Positions 1 through 9,376 of a stretch of DNA of 64,000 bases are shown here, in pieces. This DNA comes from DATNPH01 sp036703315. Its GTDB lineage: Bacteria; Cyanobacteriota; Cyanobacteriia; Cyanobacteriales; Coleofasciculaceae. The notes beneath the pieces are model-generated. The model searched no databases, was not told the origin of the DNA, and worked only from the letters and a program-made list of their open reading frames with translations. Position 1 is the stretch's first letter, and each line of letters opens with the position of its first letter. Both the position numbers and the translations under genes were made by a program. The stretch is taken from NCBI GenBank assembly GCA_036703315.1, contig DATNPH010000060.1, forward strand, positions 11,048-75,047, read 5' to 3'.

Positions 1-17
1 ATAAATGAGTAGAAACA

Positions 18-1103
18 ATGACTAAATTTTTTTGCGCTGACTCTTCTCGGCAGGCAGAAGAAGACATTATTGGAAGTGGTACAAACTACCAAACTTATGT
101 TTTAGTGGAGTGTCGTCCTCCATGGGCAGAAGAAGCCTTTGATACAAAATATGTGCCTCAGAATCTAAAGAATTTGGTAGCCGAAATGAAGGAAACCAAA
201 CTTCCAGTAAGATTTTTATTAATTAACTCAGGTAAGTTAAAAAGCACAAACTATACAAAAGTTTTGATTTATGAGAAGCAAAAAGAGTGGCTTTCCAATG
301 GCTACAAAAGAAAGGAGTTTGATGTAGAAGATATTGAGCAAGTAGCCCCTATTGTCAAGCAATATTTAAATGGCGAAGCTCCAGATTACGAAAGTGAGGA
401 AAGTGACACAAGTCAACTAAGAGATATTTTGGTCTGTACTCACGGAAAGCATGATAAGTGTTGTGCCAAGTATGGCAATCCCTTTTATTTCCAAGCTGTA
501 GCTACTATTACTCACTTAAATTTGAGTAATGTTCGGATTTGGCAGGCAAGTCACTTTGGAGGCCATCGGTTTGCCCCAACCGCGATCGACTTTCCAGATG
601 GAAGATACTATGGAGTTCTCGATCAAGAGTCATTTAGGTCGATTTTGACGCGATCGGGTGATATCAATTGCTTGAATAAAGTTTATCGAGGCTGGGGAAT
701 TTTACCAACCTCAATTCAGGTTTTGGAAAGAGAACTAATTTTTCGCTATGGATGGGATTGGTTTAAATACAAAGTAGCAGGCAGAATTATTGAGCAAAAT
801 TTGGACAAGAGTGTAATTAAAGCGGAGCTAACTTTTAACACACTAGATAATTCCCTACATACTTATCGTGCTGATCTAGTAAAAGATGAGAGTAAGACAC
901 TTCGACTAAAAGGCTCATGCGGTACTACAAAAGAATCAGAGTTTGTTAAATACTCTGTAGTAAATATTCATCTTGACTCAGACAATAGGTCAGAGGTTGC
1001 AGCACATGAATACGTGCGGAATGTCAATATAAACAAAGGGTTTACCCGTCTCCGAAAATCCAAGTTTTTTGTAAAATTCCAAGGCACTAATCCGAGTCAT
1101 TAA
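18..1103 (+). CDS. Sucrase/ferredoxin-like (Apd1/Aim32-type) protein
   Basis: A 361-residue protein of the sucraseferredoxin-like family, which has a thioredoxin-like ferredoxin fold. The visible signature is CTHGKHDKCCAKYG near residues 140-153, followed by HFGGHRFAPT about 35 residues later. In characterised Apd1-type members, Cys and the HxGGH-type His residues bind a [2Fe-2S] cluster; that this copy does so is inferred. No signal peptide is seen, so it is probably soluble. The last ~38 codons overlap a convergent GNAT gene on the other strand by 114 bp, and this tail is probably a read-through extension beyond the conserved fold. The physiological substrate is unknown. Confidence 0.8.
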   Translation: MTKFFCADSSRQAEEDIIGSGTNYQTYVLVECRPPWAEEAFDTKYVPQNLKNLVAEMKETKLPVRFLLINSGKLKSTNYTKVLIYEKQKEWLSNGYKRKEFDVEDIEQVAPIVKQYLNGEAPDYESEESDTSQLRDILVCTHGKHDKCCAKYGNPFYFQAVATITHLNLSNVRIWQASHFGGHRFAPTAIDFPDGRYYGVLDQESFRSILTRSGDINCLNKVYRGWGILPTSIQVLERELIFRYGWDWFKYKVAGRIIEQNLDKSVIKAELTFNTLDNSLHTYRADLVKDESKTLRLKGSCGTTKESEFVKYSVVNIHLDSDNRSEVAAHEYVRNVNINKGFTRLRKSKFFVKFQGTNPSH

Positions 1104-1424
1104 CCTTAAATATTTAAGATTTTTTTGCTTAGCTGTTTCTATTAATTCCTTGATGAGTTGTGTACCTATACCTTGGTTGCGAAAATCAGGTAGCACTGAG
1201 ACATAGGCAATGCTTCCCATTTCTGCGGATAGCTCCCGTAGTCTTGCTGAACCAATGACCTTATCATTGCAAACAGCAACTAGATGAAATGAACTATCAT
1301 CGTACTTATCCTTTTCGGTTCCTCTATCCATTCCTAAAGGCGCTCTGAGGACAAGCCATCGTTGGTAGTACATATCATCTAGCTCTTGTTTATTCTTGAT
1401 TGGATGTACCTCAATGTTGAGCAT
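990..1424 (-). CDS. GNAT family N-acetyltransferase
   Basis: A 144-residue single-domain GNAT enzyme that should transfer an acetyl group from acetyl-CoA to an unidentified amine. The acetyl-CoA loop is visible as RNQGIGTQL (Q/RxxGxG/A type), preceded by the beta4 strand with SIAYVSVLPDF. The C-terminal ALEFYKKLGF motif is typical of the family. The start codon overlaps the last 14 nt of the upstream histidine kinase, which suggests co-transcription and translational coupling. Its conserved C-terminal motif lies inside the 114 bp overlap with the convergent plus-strand gene, so this reading frame is the one under constraint there. Confidence 0.85.
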   Translation of the reverse strand: MLNIEVHPIKNKQELDDMYYQRWLVLRAPLGMDRGTEKDKYDDSSFHLVAVCNDKVIGSARLRELSAEMGSIAYVSVLPDFRNQGIGTQLIKELIETAKQKNLKYLRLMTRISALEFYKKLGFSETGKPFVYIDIPHVFMCCNL

Positions 1425-4400
1425 TGGCTTGTCTGACTGGAATTTTTACAATAAACTCTGTTCCTTGCCCTGGAGCAGAAACGCAACTAATGTGACCCTT
1501 ATGTTTTTCTACTACAATCTGATAGCTAATGGATAACCCCAAACCTGTACCAGTTCCTACAGGCTTCGTAGTGAAAAATGGGTCAAATATCTGATGGAGC
1601 ACTTCCTGACTCATGCCAAAACCATTATCGGCAATACGAATGAAAACCCATTGGAAATTGGGAATTGAGGTAGTTCCCTTTTGACTTTTGAGTTTTGATC
1701 GTGCTGGTGCCGAGAATTCACTTCCCGGCAAAGAATCGCTGTCACTAGGCAATTTTTGACTTAACGAAGTGCAGATGGTAATCAGGCGTGGAGCTGGGCG
1801 AGTTTCTAAAGCATCAATGGCATTATTGAGCAGATTCATAAACACCTGATTTAACTGACTGGCATAACAGATGACTGGTGGTAGTTGACCATAGTCTTTA
1901 ATCACCTGAATCTCAGGGTGATTGCCATCTGCTCTCAGGCGGTGCTTCAAAATGAGGAGGGTGTTATCGATACCCTCATGGATATCGACAGGTTTTAGCT
2001 CTTTTTCATCCAGTCTCGAGAAGTTTCGCAAGCTACGCACAATTTCGCTGATGCGTTCAGCTCCCACCTGCATGGAATCGATCAGTTTTTGCCAATCTTC
2101 CAGCAGAAAATCTAAGTCAAGCTCAGAAGATAGCTGCTGAATTTCTGGTGTGGGATAAGGATAAGTTTGCTGATAGAGTTCAATCAGGCTCAGTAAGTCT
2201 TGGAAGTAGTGACGCGCAGGAGTAAGATTCCCGTAAATAAAGCTAACAGGATTGTTGATTTCGTGGGCAATACCCGCGATCATTTGACCCAAACTTGACA
2301 TTTTCTCAGCTTGAATTAGTTGGGCTTGGGTGCGTTTCAATTCGCTCAGGGTCAGTTCTAGCGTTTGTGACTTTTCTTGTTCTCGCTTCGTTAATTGTCG
2401 CAGAGCCTCCTCTGCCTGCTTGCGAGCGGTGATATCACGCACAATTACTAAGACTTCGTCCTCCCCACAAACTACAATCCGAGCCTCTTGCTCGTAGACG
2501 CTACCGTCCACCATAAGCTGAAACTCATAACTTTGTGGATTGCCCGTAGAAAGTGCCTGCTTTACATATTGCATGCGCTGCTGACTCACCTCGGACGGCA
2601 TGATCTCGTATATACTTTTGCCGATAAAGTCACTGCCAGACACGACCGTTTTAAAGTTTTTTGCTGGTCTAAAGTCTAGGTAAGTACCATCTTTGGTCAT
2701 TCTAATCATCAAATCTGGTATCGCGTTTAGCAAAGCTCGATTTTGTGCCTCACTTGTGCGTAGTGCGTCTTCTGCCTGCTTGCGTGTTGTAATATCCGTA
2801 ACGCGAACTAGATGCATCTTCTGACCAGCTACATAAATCTCCCTCGCTGCTAAACTGCCCCAAAACAGCTTTCCTTTTTTAGTGACATATTCCAGCTCCC
2901 AACTCCAAAAGCCGTACAAAGCAATTTCGTCAACGATAGTATTCAAGTCCTCTGGTGTAAACGATTTTTTTTGAAGGGTACGTCCCTCAATATTGAGTAA
3001 TTCTTCCTTACTTTGAGCTTCAAACAGTTCCACGGCACGTCGATTACAATTTGTGATCAAAAGCGTTTCAGCATTGACTAGAAAAATTGCATCAGTCGAT
3101 TCATTGAAGATAGATTCAAGCAACTCCTTAGAGCGAATGATTTCTGCTTCAGCTTGCTTGCGCTCCGTGATATCTTCTGCCAATCCCACAAAGCGCAGTA
3201 ATTGTCCTGCCTGATCGCGAACCACCGAAATATCAGCAACAATCCAGCGAATTGAACCGTTAGGTTGAATAATTCGATACTCTCGCTTGACGGAATTTCC
3301 TTGAAACTGTTCTCGAAGGGAATTTAAAACCAATTCGCGATCGTCTGGATGCAATGCCTCGATCCAGGATTGGGGATTTTCGTATAGGCTTTCACAGCTA
3401 CGTCCCCAAATCCTTTCATAGGATGGACTAACGTAAATAAACTGACCAGAACTCGCTGAACGAATAAAGAAGAACTGACTGATAGTTCCTGCAATTTCGC
3501 GGAAGCGTTCTTCGCTTTCTCTTAGGGCTTGTGCAACTTGCTGGCGTTCGGCAATTTCATGCTTTAACTGGTCATTGATATTGATTAATTCTGCTGTTCG
3601 TTGCACAACTTGGGCTTCTAAAGTGCGATTGTAGTCGGCTAAACTCCTCTGTACTTGTTTGCTTTCGATGATGTCTCGACCTTCTGAAATGACAAATTCA
3701 ATGTTGCCGTTCTCATCAAAAATAGGCTTCAACGAAAAATCAATGGTGACAACACTACTATCAGCAGCTAACACATCGACTTCATAGCGGATAAATTCAC
3801 CTCGACACGATCGCTTGATCGCGGCTTGCAGCTGGGTTTGTGTTTCTTCGGAAATCGTCCACCAATAGCACTCCCAAAATGGCTTCCCGATAACATCTTC
3901 TCGCTGCAAGCCGCCAAAATCTAGGGCGGTTTGGTTGGCTTCTAAGAGAACGCCATCAATGCTCAGCAGTCCTGTAAACTCAAAGGTCTGATTGAAGATT
4001 CCCCGAAACTTGCGATCGCTATTATGTAAAGCTGCATTCAAAGAAGTAAGCTCGGCAAAGGAAGCTTGCAGTTGCGCTGCCATGCTATTAAAAGACTTTG
4101 CCAATTGCCCCACTTCATCAGAGCGTTTGATGTCTACTGTTTTATCCCATTGTCCCTGAGCAATTTCCTTGGCCGCGGTATTCAAGCCCAGAATTGGCTT
4201 TGCAATCCAACGAGCGGTAAGAATGCCAATTCCTGTAGCCACGACTAAGGTGACTGCACACAGCCCAATAGTAGTGTAGGTGTTGGCGTTGATTTGCTCC
4301 ATAAAGTCGGATTCTGGCACGACTACCGCAAGTAGCCAATCCAAACCAAACTCATCCCGAAACGGCACGACTTGAACGAATTGGCGTTCGCCATCTTTGA

Positions 4401-5331
4401 TAAATTCAAGTTGTTGATTAGAATTGACTTTCGTGAAGTTGCCAAATTGTTCGAGCAAATACCCGCCCGTTGCACTGATCAAAGCATTTCTGCTTTCTGT
4501 TACTTTTAACCGCTTAAACTCTTTTTTACTGTTTCTAATATATAGCTTTTCTTCTACCGAATCGGCTACCAAAAACCCGTTACGCTCGATGATAAAAATT
4601 TTTCCAGACTTGCTAATTGGCAAACTGTGGAGAAATTCGCTGATTTCAGTGAGATTGAGGTTAACCGAAAATACGCCAAGCAGTTCATTGTTAGCCTGAT
4701 CATAAATGGGTCGATTTGCATTAATCGTAAGATCGGCTTTATTCCCTAGCTGGAAAATCTGAGTCCAGGTTGGTTTCACTGCACCCACAGCAGCTTTATA
4801 CCAAAGACTTTTCCGCGCATCGGGTTGTCGAAAAGTTGCCTGTAGTTTGCCTCTATTGCCAAGGGAGTCTGAAGCATACATAGATATCTTACTGGTATCA
4901 GACAGGTCGGATACCATGATCAGCTCTTTCCCGGTAAGGCGATCGCTCGCTATAAAGTTTCCTCGATTACTACCAAAAATAATAGTTGTCACAGAGTTAA
5001 ATTGCTGAAGTTGCCAGAAAAGGTAGCGTTCCCATTTGGGCAAATCTTGCAAATCTAGCTGACTTGAGCGAACAGCATCAACATTGATTCGGTTGATCAA
5101 ATGAGGCGTTGCCAAGTAAGTATCGAGGTAAAGCTTGACGCGATCGCTAACTTCACTACGCAGTTGGGAGGCAACAACATTTACTGCTTGTTGCCCATTT
5201 CTAAAGGAGAGATACCCTACTAAGCCCACTGCCCCAACGATTTGTAGAACGAAGGGGACAATCAGGACGATTCGCAGGGGAACCTTACCAGCAACTTCGG
5301 CAATGGTACGGTTTATAGACCTAATTGACAT
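1411..5331 (-). CDS. Multi-PAS membrane sensor histidine kinase
   Basis: A 1306-residue sensor kinase. Visible order: TM segment (about 18-42), a periplasmic dCache-like sensor (about 45-340), second TM (about 350-372), HAMP, four PAS domains with PAC-like ends (about 440-980), a HisKA domain with the phosphorylatable His near residue 1023 (IAGIAHEINNP), and an HATPase_c domain with N-box NNAIDAL, G1 IADNGFGM and G2 GTGTGLGLSIS. A Ser/Pro-rich insert of about 40 residues sits between the N and G1 boxes. The HEINNP H-box is the form common in cyanobacterial multi-PAS kinases. No response regulator lies beside it, so it is an orphan kinase. It overlaps the downstream GNAT gene by 14 nt. The signal sensed is unknown. 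Confidence 0.9.
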   Translation of the reverse strand: MSIRSINRTIAEVAGKVPLRIVLIVPFVLQIVGAVGLVGYLSFRNGQQAVNVVASQLRSEVSDRVKLYLDTYLATPHLINRINVDAVRSSQLDLQDLPKWERYLFWQLQQFNSVTTIIFGSNRGNFIASDRLTGKELIMVSDLSDTSKISMYASDSLGNRGKLQATFRQPDARKSLWYKAAVGAVKPTWTQIFQLGNKADLTINANRPIYDQANNELLGVFSVNLNLTEISEFLHSLPISKSGKIFIIERNGFLVADSVEEKLYIRNSKKEFKRLKVTESRNALISATGGYLLEQFGNFTKVNSNQQLEFIKDGERQFVQVVPFRDEFGLDWLLAVVVPESDFMEQINANTYTTIGLCAVTLVVATGIGILTARWIAKPILGLNTAAKEIAQGQWDKTVDIKRSDEVGQLAKSFNSMAAQLQASFAELTSLNAALHNSDRKFRGIFNQTFEFTGLLSIDGVLLEANQTALDFGGLQREDVIGKPFWECYWWTISEETQTQLQAAIKRSCRGEFIRYEVDVLAADSSVVTIDFSLKPIFDENGNIEFVISEGRDIIESKQVQRSLADYNRTLEAQVVQRTAELININDQLKHEIAERQQVAQALRESEERFREIAGTISQFFFIRSASSGQFIYVSPSYERIWGRSCESLYENPQSWIEALHPDDRELVLNSLREQFQGNSVKREYRIIQPNGSIRWIVADISVVRDQAGQLLRFVGLAEDITERKQAEAEIIRSKELLESIFNESTDAIFLVNAETLLITNCNRRAVELFEAQSKEELLNIEGRTLQKKSFTPEDLNTIVDEIALYGFWSWELEYVTKKGKLFWGSLAAREIYVAGQKMHLVRVTDITTRKQAEDALRTSEAQNRALLNAIPDLMIRMTKDGTYLDFRPAKNFKTVVSGSDFIGKSIYEIMPSEVSQQRMQYVKQALSTGNPQSYEFQLMVDGSVYEQEARIVVCGEDEVLVIVRDITARKQAEEALRQLTKREQEKSQTLELTLSELKRTQAQLIQAEKMSSLGQMIAGIAHEINNPVSFIYGNLTPARHYFQDLLSLIELYQQTYPYPTPEIQQLSSELDLDFLLEDWQKLIDSMQVGAERISEIVRSLRNFSRLDEKELKPVDIHEGIDNTLLILKHRLRADGNHPEIQVIKDYGQLPPVICYASQLNQVFMNLLNNAIDALETRPAPRLITICTSLSQKLPSDSDSLPGSEFSAPARSKLKSQKGTTSIPNFQWVFIRIADNGFGMSQEVLHQIFDPFFTTKPVGTGTGLGLSISYQIVVEKHKGHISCVSAPGQGTEFIVKIPVRQANAQH

Positions 5332-5530
5332 GGCACGTCGTTTGTTATCCGTTTCTGTGGCTCTGTCTAGGAATGCTGTTAGATGTCTCTAATCTATTTG
5401 TTCTATTTAAGCTAATCGGTTGAGTTCCCAAGAGAAATTGCGGAATGCGGGAGGTTCATTGAGTTGAGAAAAACCACATAATTAATAGGAATTAGCCTTT
5501 AGGCATGGGATTGTCGAAAGAGGAAGAAGA

Positions 5531-7492
5531 ATGACCCAAGTGCAAATTGCACCGTATGGTTCCTGGAAATCGCCCATTACAGCTGACTTGATTGTGGCTG
5601 GTACAATTGGGCTGGGACAGATTGCCCTTGATGGTGAAGATGTCTACTGGATTGAAGGGCGACCTGCCGAAGCGGGACGGAATGCGATCGTGCGACGGAC
5701 AGCAGATGGCAAGATTACTGACGTGACGCCATCCCCCTTCAATGCTCGTACCCGCGTTCATGAGTATGGTGGCGGTGCTTTCACCGTTAAAGATGGCACA
5801 GTTTACTTTTCCAACTTTGCTGACCAACGCCTCTACAAGCAGACTCCAGACTCCGAACCCCAACCGCTGACACCAGAAGCCAACCGACGCTACGCGGATG
5901 CTGTAGTTGACCCGCAACGGAAGCGCCTGATTTGTGTATTGGAAGACCATACTAACGGCGGTCATGAGCCTGTCAATACGTTGGTCAGCATCAACTTGAA
6001 CAATGGTGAAGATGTCCAAGTGCTAGCCTCTGGCAGTGACTTCTATTCTTCCCCACGCCTGAGTCCAGATGGCTCTCAGCTAGCATGGCTCAGCTGGAAC
6101 CATCCAAATATGCCTTGGGATGGCACTCAACTCTGGGTTGCCCAATTCAAAGTAGATGGCTCTCTCGATGAAGCGAAATGCATTGCTGGTGGAGTTGATG
6201 AATCGATTTTTCAGCCAGAGTGGTCACCGGATGGCATACTCTACTTTGTTTCTGACCGCACTAACTGGTGGAACCTCTACCGTTGGTACCCCCCCCAACC
6301 CCCCCTTGCTAAGGGGGGGCTAGAGGGGGTTGAGCCGTTGTGTGAAATGGCAGCTGAGTTTGGGCTTCCTCAGTGGGTTTTTGGAATGTCCACTTATGGC
6401 TTTGAGTCAGCCGATCAGATCATCTGTACTTTCACCCAACAAGGCAACTGGCAGTTGGCAAGTCTTGACCTCCGGACGAAACAAATAGAGGTGATTGAAG
6501 CACCTTACACAGATGTTTCATCGCTTCACGTAGCGAATGGTCGAGCGGTGTTCATGGCAGGTTCAGCAACAGAACCGACGGCGATTGTCCAGATGGACTT
6601 GGCAACGCGACAGATAGAGGTGCTGCGTCAGTCGAGTCAGCTAGAAGTTGATACAGGATATCTATCGACACCACAAGCGCTCGCCTTTCCAACCGAGAAT
6701 AATCTCACCGCCTACGCCATCTTCTACCCGCCGAACAACAAAGACTACACGGCACCGCCTGAAGAAAAACCACCGCTTATTGTTAAAAGCCACGGTGGTC
6801 CAACCGCCGCAACCTCTAGTGCATTTAACTTGAAAATCCAATACTGGACTAGTCGCGGCTTTGCGTTTGTTGATGTCAACTATGGTGGCAGCACCGGCTA
6901 CGGACGGGAATATCGTCAGCGACTCAAAGATAATTGGGGCATTGTTGATGTGGACGACTGTGCCAACGCGGCTAAGTACCTTGCCCACCAAGGATTAGTC
7001 GATAGTGAGCGATTAGCGATCGCAGGTGGTAGTGCAGGTGGCTACACAACCTTAGCTGCCCTCACCTTCCGAGATGTGTTTAAAGCGGGTGCCAGTTACT
7101 ACGGCGTTAGCGATTTGGAGGTATTGGCAAAGGAAACCCACAAATTTGAAGCCCGCTACCTTGACGGGTTGATTGGCCCTTACCCGGAGCGCAAAGATCT
7201 GTATGAAAAGCGATCGCCCATTCACTTCACAGACAAACTCTCTTGCCCAGTGATTTTCTTCCAAGGGCTGGAAGACAAGGTTGTACCACCCAACCAGGCT
7301 GAGATGATGGTTGAAGCCTTGAAGGCAAAGGGGTTGCCAGTGGCATATGTTGCGTATGAAGGAGAGCAGCACGGTTTCCGCCGTGCCGAAAATATTAAGC
7401 GCACCTTGGATGGTGAGTTTTACTTCTACTCCCGTGTCTTCGGCTTTGAGCCAGCTGATGCAGTGGAATCGGTGGCGATCAACAATCTATAG
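5531..7492 (+). CDS. S9 family peptidase (acylaminoacyl-peptidase/DPP type)
   Basis: A 653-residue serine peptidase of the prolyl oligopeptidase family. An N-terminal beta-propeller (about 1-390) is followed by an alpha/beta-hydrolase domain. The catalytic triad is readable: Ser501 in GGSAGGYTT, Asp582 in GLEDKVVP and His614 in GEQHGF. It should cleave short peptides or acyl-peptides in the cytoplasm, since no signal peptide is visible. Residues about 254-267 (PPQPPLAKGGLEGV) are encoded by a GC-rich palindromic repeat that has inserted in frame in a propeller loop, and the same repeat lies just upstream of rtcA. The ATG start follows a purine-rich stretch. Confidence 0.9.
   Translation: MTQVQIAPYGSWKSPITADLIVAGTIGLGQIALDGEDVYWIEGRPAEAGRNAIVRRTADGKITDVTPSPFNARTRVHEYGGGAFTVKDGTVYFSNFADQRLYKQTPDSEPQPLTPEANRRYADAVVDPQRKRLICVLEDHTNGGHEPVNTLVSINLNNGEDVQVLASGSDFYSSPRLSPDGSQLAWLSWNHPNMPWDGTQLWVAQFKVDGSLDEAKCIAGGVDESIFQPEWSPDGILYFVSDRTNWWNLYRWYPPQPPLAKGGLEGVEPLCEMAAEFGLPQWVFGMSTYGFESADQIICTFTQQGNWQLASLDLRTKQIEVIEAPYTDVSSLHVANGRAVFMAGSATEPTAIVQMDLATRQIEVLRQSSQLEVDTGYLSTPQALAFPTENNLTAYAIFYPPNNKDYTAPPEEKPPLIVKSHGGPTAATSSAFNLKIQYWTSRGFAFVDVNYGGSTGYGREYRQRLKDNWGIVDVDDCANAAKYLAHQGLVDSERLAIAGGSAGGYTTLAALTFRDVFKAGASYYGVSDLEVLAKETHKFEARYLDGLIGPYPERKDLYEKRSPIHFTDKLSCPVIFFQGLEDKVVPPNQAEMMVEALKAKGLPVAYVAYEGEQHGFRRAENIKRTLDGEFYFYSRVFGFEPADAVESVAINNL
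6289..6331 (+). repeat. Palindromic C/G-tract repeat inserted in frame in a CDS
   Basis: A run of C residues, then a hairpin with 9 bp arms around GCT (6299-6319), then GGGGGTTG that pairs with the outer CAACCCCC. The core closely matches 46377-46396 upstream of rtcA, in the same orientation relative to its gene. Both copies read P-L-(A/S)-K-G-G-x-E-G-V. This looks like a dispersed repeat able to sit inside coding DNA without breaking the frame. Confidence 0.75.
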
Positions 7493-7540
7493 CGATTCTC
7501 AGTTGCATAAACTATAACTGTGAAACCGAACCCCCTGACC

Positions 7541-7790
7541 TCCTTCCCTTGTAGGCTATGCTTTACTCATAAGTCCAAAACCCTATAGGGGCGAAGCATT
7601 TGGGCGATAACTTGAGGGCAAAAACGAGGAACTCGCTATCCAAATGCTTCGCCCTTCCCCGCGATCACATGACAGGGCGAAGGCTTCGCGTTTTAATCTT
7701 GTTGGTCATACCCAAGTATTTCTGCGCGAAGGCTTCGCCCCTACAGGATTTCAACAGATGTGGGTAAAGCATAGCCCTTGTAGGGAAGGG
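7541..7790. repeat. Nested inverted-repeat (MITE-like) region
   Basis: This 250 bp fills most of the 412 bp gene-free gap after the S9 peptidase. Outer imperfect arms share GGCTATGCTTTAC (7554-7566) and its complement GTAAAGCATAGCC (7764-7776), with CCTTCCCT-type ends. Nested inside is a perfect 15 bp inverted repeat, GGGCGAAGCATTTGG (7589-7603) against 7640-7654. Several GCGAAGGCTTCGC palindromes follow. No transposase is present, and the short ORFs here look like repeat-encoded noise. Confidence 0.6.
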
Positions 7791-7904
7791 GAAGAGAAAG
7801 TACTATGTATGAACGCAACTGGGTATGAATAAATCGCCCTACTTTGACTTGCTAAGCTGGAAACATAACCCATATCAGAAAAGGGCTATCCCAAAGGCAA
7901 AGCT

Positions 7905-8513
7905 ATGAGCAGGGAACAAACAAGAGCACTCGCCCCCCAGGAAACAAAAGCACTCACCCGTGAATTGAAAACCCAGGGCACAATTTTAGGTGGCTTCGTT
8001 GCCTCAATGTGGGCTATACAATTTGTGAACTTGTTAGTTTTCAGACAAGCACTGAACCTCTACGGTATTATTCCACGCAACATTATCGGGCTTCGTGGCA
8101 TCCTATTTGCCCCTTTCCTTCACGCTGGTTTGGGTCATCTAATCGCCAACACCATACCCTTCGCTATCTTGGGCTGGTTTGTCATGTTGCAAGAAACTAG
8201 CGACTTTTTTGTAGTTACGGCGATAACAATGCTGGTGAGTGGGCTTGGTGTATGGCTGTTTGGCGCATCAGGTGTTCACGTTGGCGCGAGTGCCCTGATT
8301 TTTGGCTACCTCGGTTTTCTGCTTCTACGGGGCTACTTTGAACGCAACTTTGCCTCAATTTTACTTTCACTTATCGTCGGCTTCCTTTACGGTGGTGCAA
8401 TATGGGGCGTCCTGCCAAGCCAACCAGGAATATCTTGGGAAGGGCACTTATTTGGCTTTATCGGTGGTGTACTAGCTGCACGCCTCCTAGCACGACGAAA
8501 GAAAGTAAACTAG
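7905..8513 (+). CDS. Rhomboid family intramembrane serine protease
   Basis: A 202-residue polytopic protein with about six TM segments. The rhomboid core is visible: HLIAN in the second TM helix (HxxxN), the catalytic Ser129 in GASALIFGYLG, and the catalytic His181 in EGHLFGFIGG. The Ser-His spacing of 52 residues fits GlpG-type proteases. It should cleave membrane proteins within or near their TM helices; substrates are unknown. It is followed after about 20 nt by the Trp-rich small protein gene, so the two may be co-transcribed. Confidence 0.9.
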   Translation: MSREQTRALAPQETKALTRELKTQGTILGGFVASMWAIQFVNLLVFRQALNLYGIIPRNIIGLRGILFAPFLHAGLGHLIANTIPFAILGWFVMLQETSDFFVVTAITMLVSGLGVWLFGASGVHVGASALIFGYLGFLLLRGYFERNFASILLSLIVGFLYGGAIWGVLPSQPGISWEGHLFGFIGGVLAARLLARRKKVN

Positions 8514-8532
8514 TAAGCTCAAACAATAAAGA

Positions 8533-8805
8533 ATGCAGAAGAAGCAAAAATTTCCTTACCTTGTAGGTTCTAAATGGACAGCTCAGCAGAAAACTTGGGG
8601 TTGGCGACACTTCCAAGTCGTCAACCGCAAGAACGAGGGTAAGTGGGTTTTTGCAGAGATGGTTGCCTCTTGTGACCCCAATGTCCGTTTTTGGCTCAAT
8701 GCTAAGCAGCTTAAAGACCGTTCCCTTTGGCAAGCGGGTTGGCAATCTTTGGCAGAAATGGAGGAGATGGAGGGGGAGGTTCTTCAGTCAGGATTTTTGG
8801 AGTGA
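8533..8805 (+). CDS. TIGR02450-type small Trp-rich protein
   Basis: A 90-residue soluble protein rich in Trp, with the family-like pattern KWTAQQKTWGWRHF near the start, then VASCDP and DRSLWQAGW. It resembles the TIGR02450/DUF2389 family, whose biochemical role is not established. It lies 19 nt after the rhomboid gene on the same strand. Confidence 0.75.
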   Translation: MQKKQKFPYLVGSKWTAQQKTWGWRHFQVVNRKNEGKWVFAEMVASCDPNVRFWLNAKQLKDRSLWQAGWQSLAEMEEMEGEVLQSGFLE

Positions 8806-9071
8806 ATAGTATCAGATTTTACTCTTTGCTAAGCGATCGCTTCCCTGTTCTTTCGCTAAATCTTGATCAGAACTTTTGTTGTATTTGATACCAAGTTGCA
8901 ATCCCTAACAAAAAGCTTATTCTATTCCCAATTTCCTACCCTCAACGCCAATAGGGTAGAGTTGTTCATAATCCGATGTTATAAGCATTTCTTCTGAGAA
9001 AACCCAACCAAATATTTATAAATACTTCAGATATATCTAACCCCAGGATGATAGTTTAACTCCAAACCTGC

Positions 9072-9089
9072 GTTACATTAGTTAACATA
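9072..9089 (+). promoter_or_regulatory. Probable HLR1 (RpaB) site upstream of the hli array
   Basis: GTTACATT AG TTAACATA matches the HLR1 pattern (two KTTACAWW octamers separated by 2 nt): the first octamer is perfect and the second has one mismatch. A TAATAA -10-like element lies at 9103-9108, so the site would overlap the -35 region. RpaB binding to HLR1 sites controls hli genes in other cyanobacteria; the function here is inferred. Confidence 0.6.
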
Positions 9090-9200
9090 GGTTTAGGAGA
9101 TGTAATAAACTCGTTACGAAACGGACTGACAATCATGTAAGACGCATCTACCCTTCATATCACGGAACCTTCACAGCGTGGGGCTTGAACGTCTAGTTTT

Positions 9201-9302
9201 ACGCCTCAAGCAGAGATCTGGTATGGTCGCCTCGCAATGATTGGTTTTGTTGCTGCTTTACTAACTGAGTTATTCATCAGCCAAAGCAGGCTTCATTCCT
9301 GA
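9201..9302 (+). pseudogene. Decayed high-light-inducible protein gene
   Basis: This stretch reads TPQAEIWYGRLAMIGFVAAL and continues to a TGA stop at 9300-9302. It is clearly homologous to the three intact Hlips downstream and keeps the chlorophyll-binding ExxxGRxAM motif. The frame is closed by TGA at 9186-9188, there is no usable start, and the N-terminal codons that align with NAVKFGF are shortened. It also lacks the HFWGLI end. It is probably a degraded first copy of the tandem array. Confidence 0.8.
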
Positions 9303-9376
9303 GGTCTGATGTAGATCGTAAAGCAGCCACTCTAGATGCATAACTCGACACATCAATCAACAAAAGGAACCTAAAA

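Noticed and set aside
7644..7832. 62-codon ORF after the S9 peptidase
   Set aside because: It lies wholly in nested inverted repeats and its peptide is made of repeat sequence.
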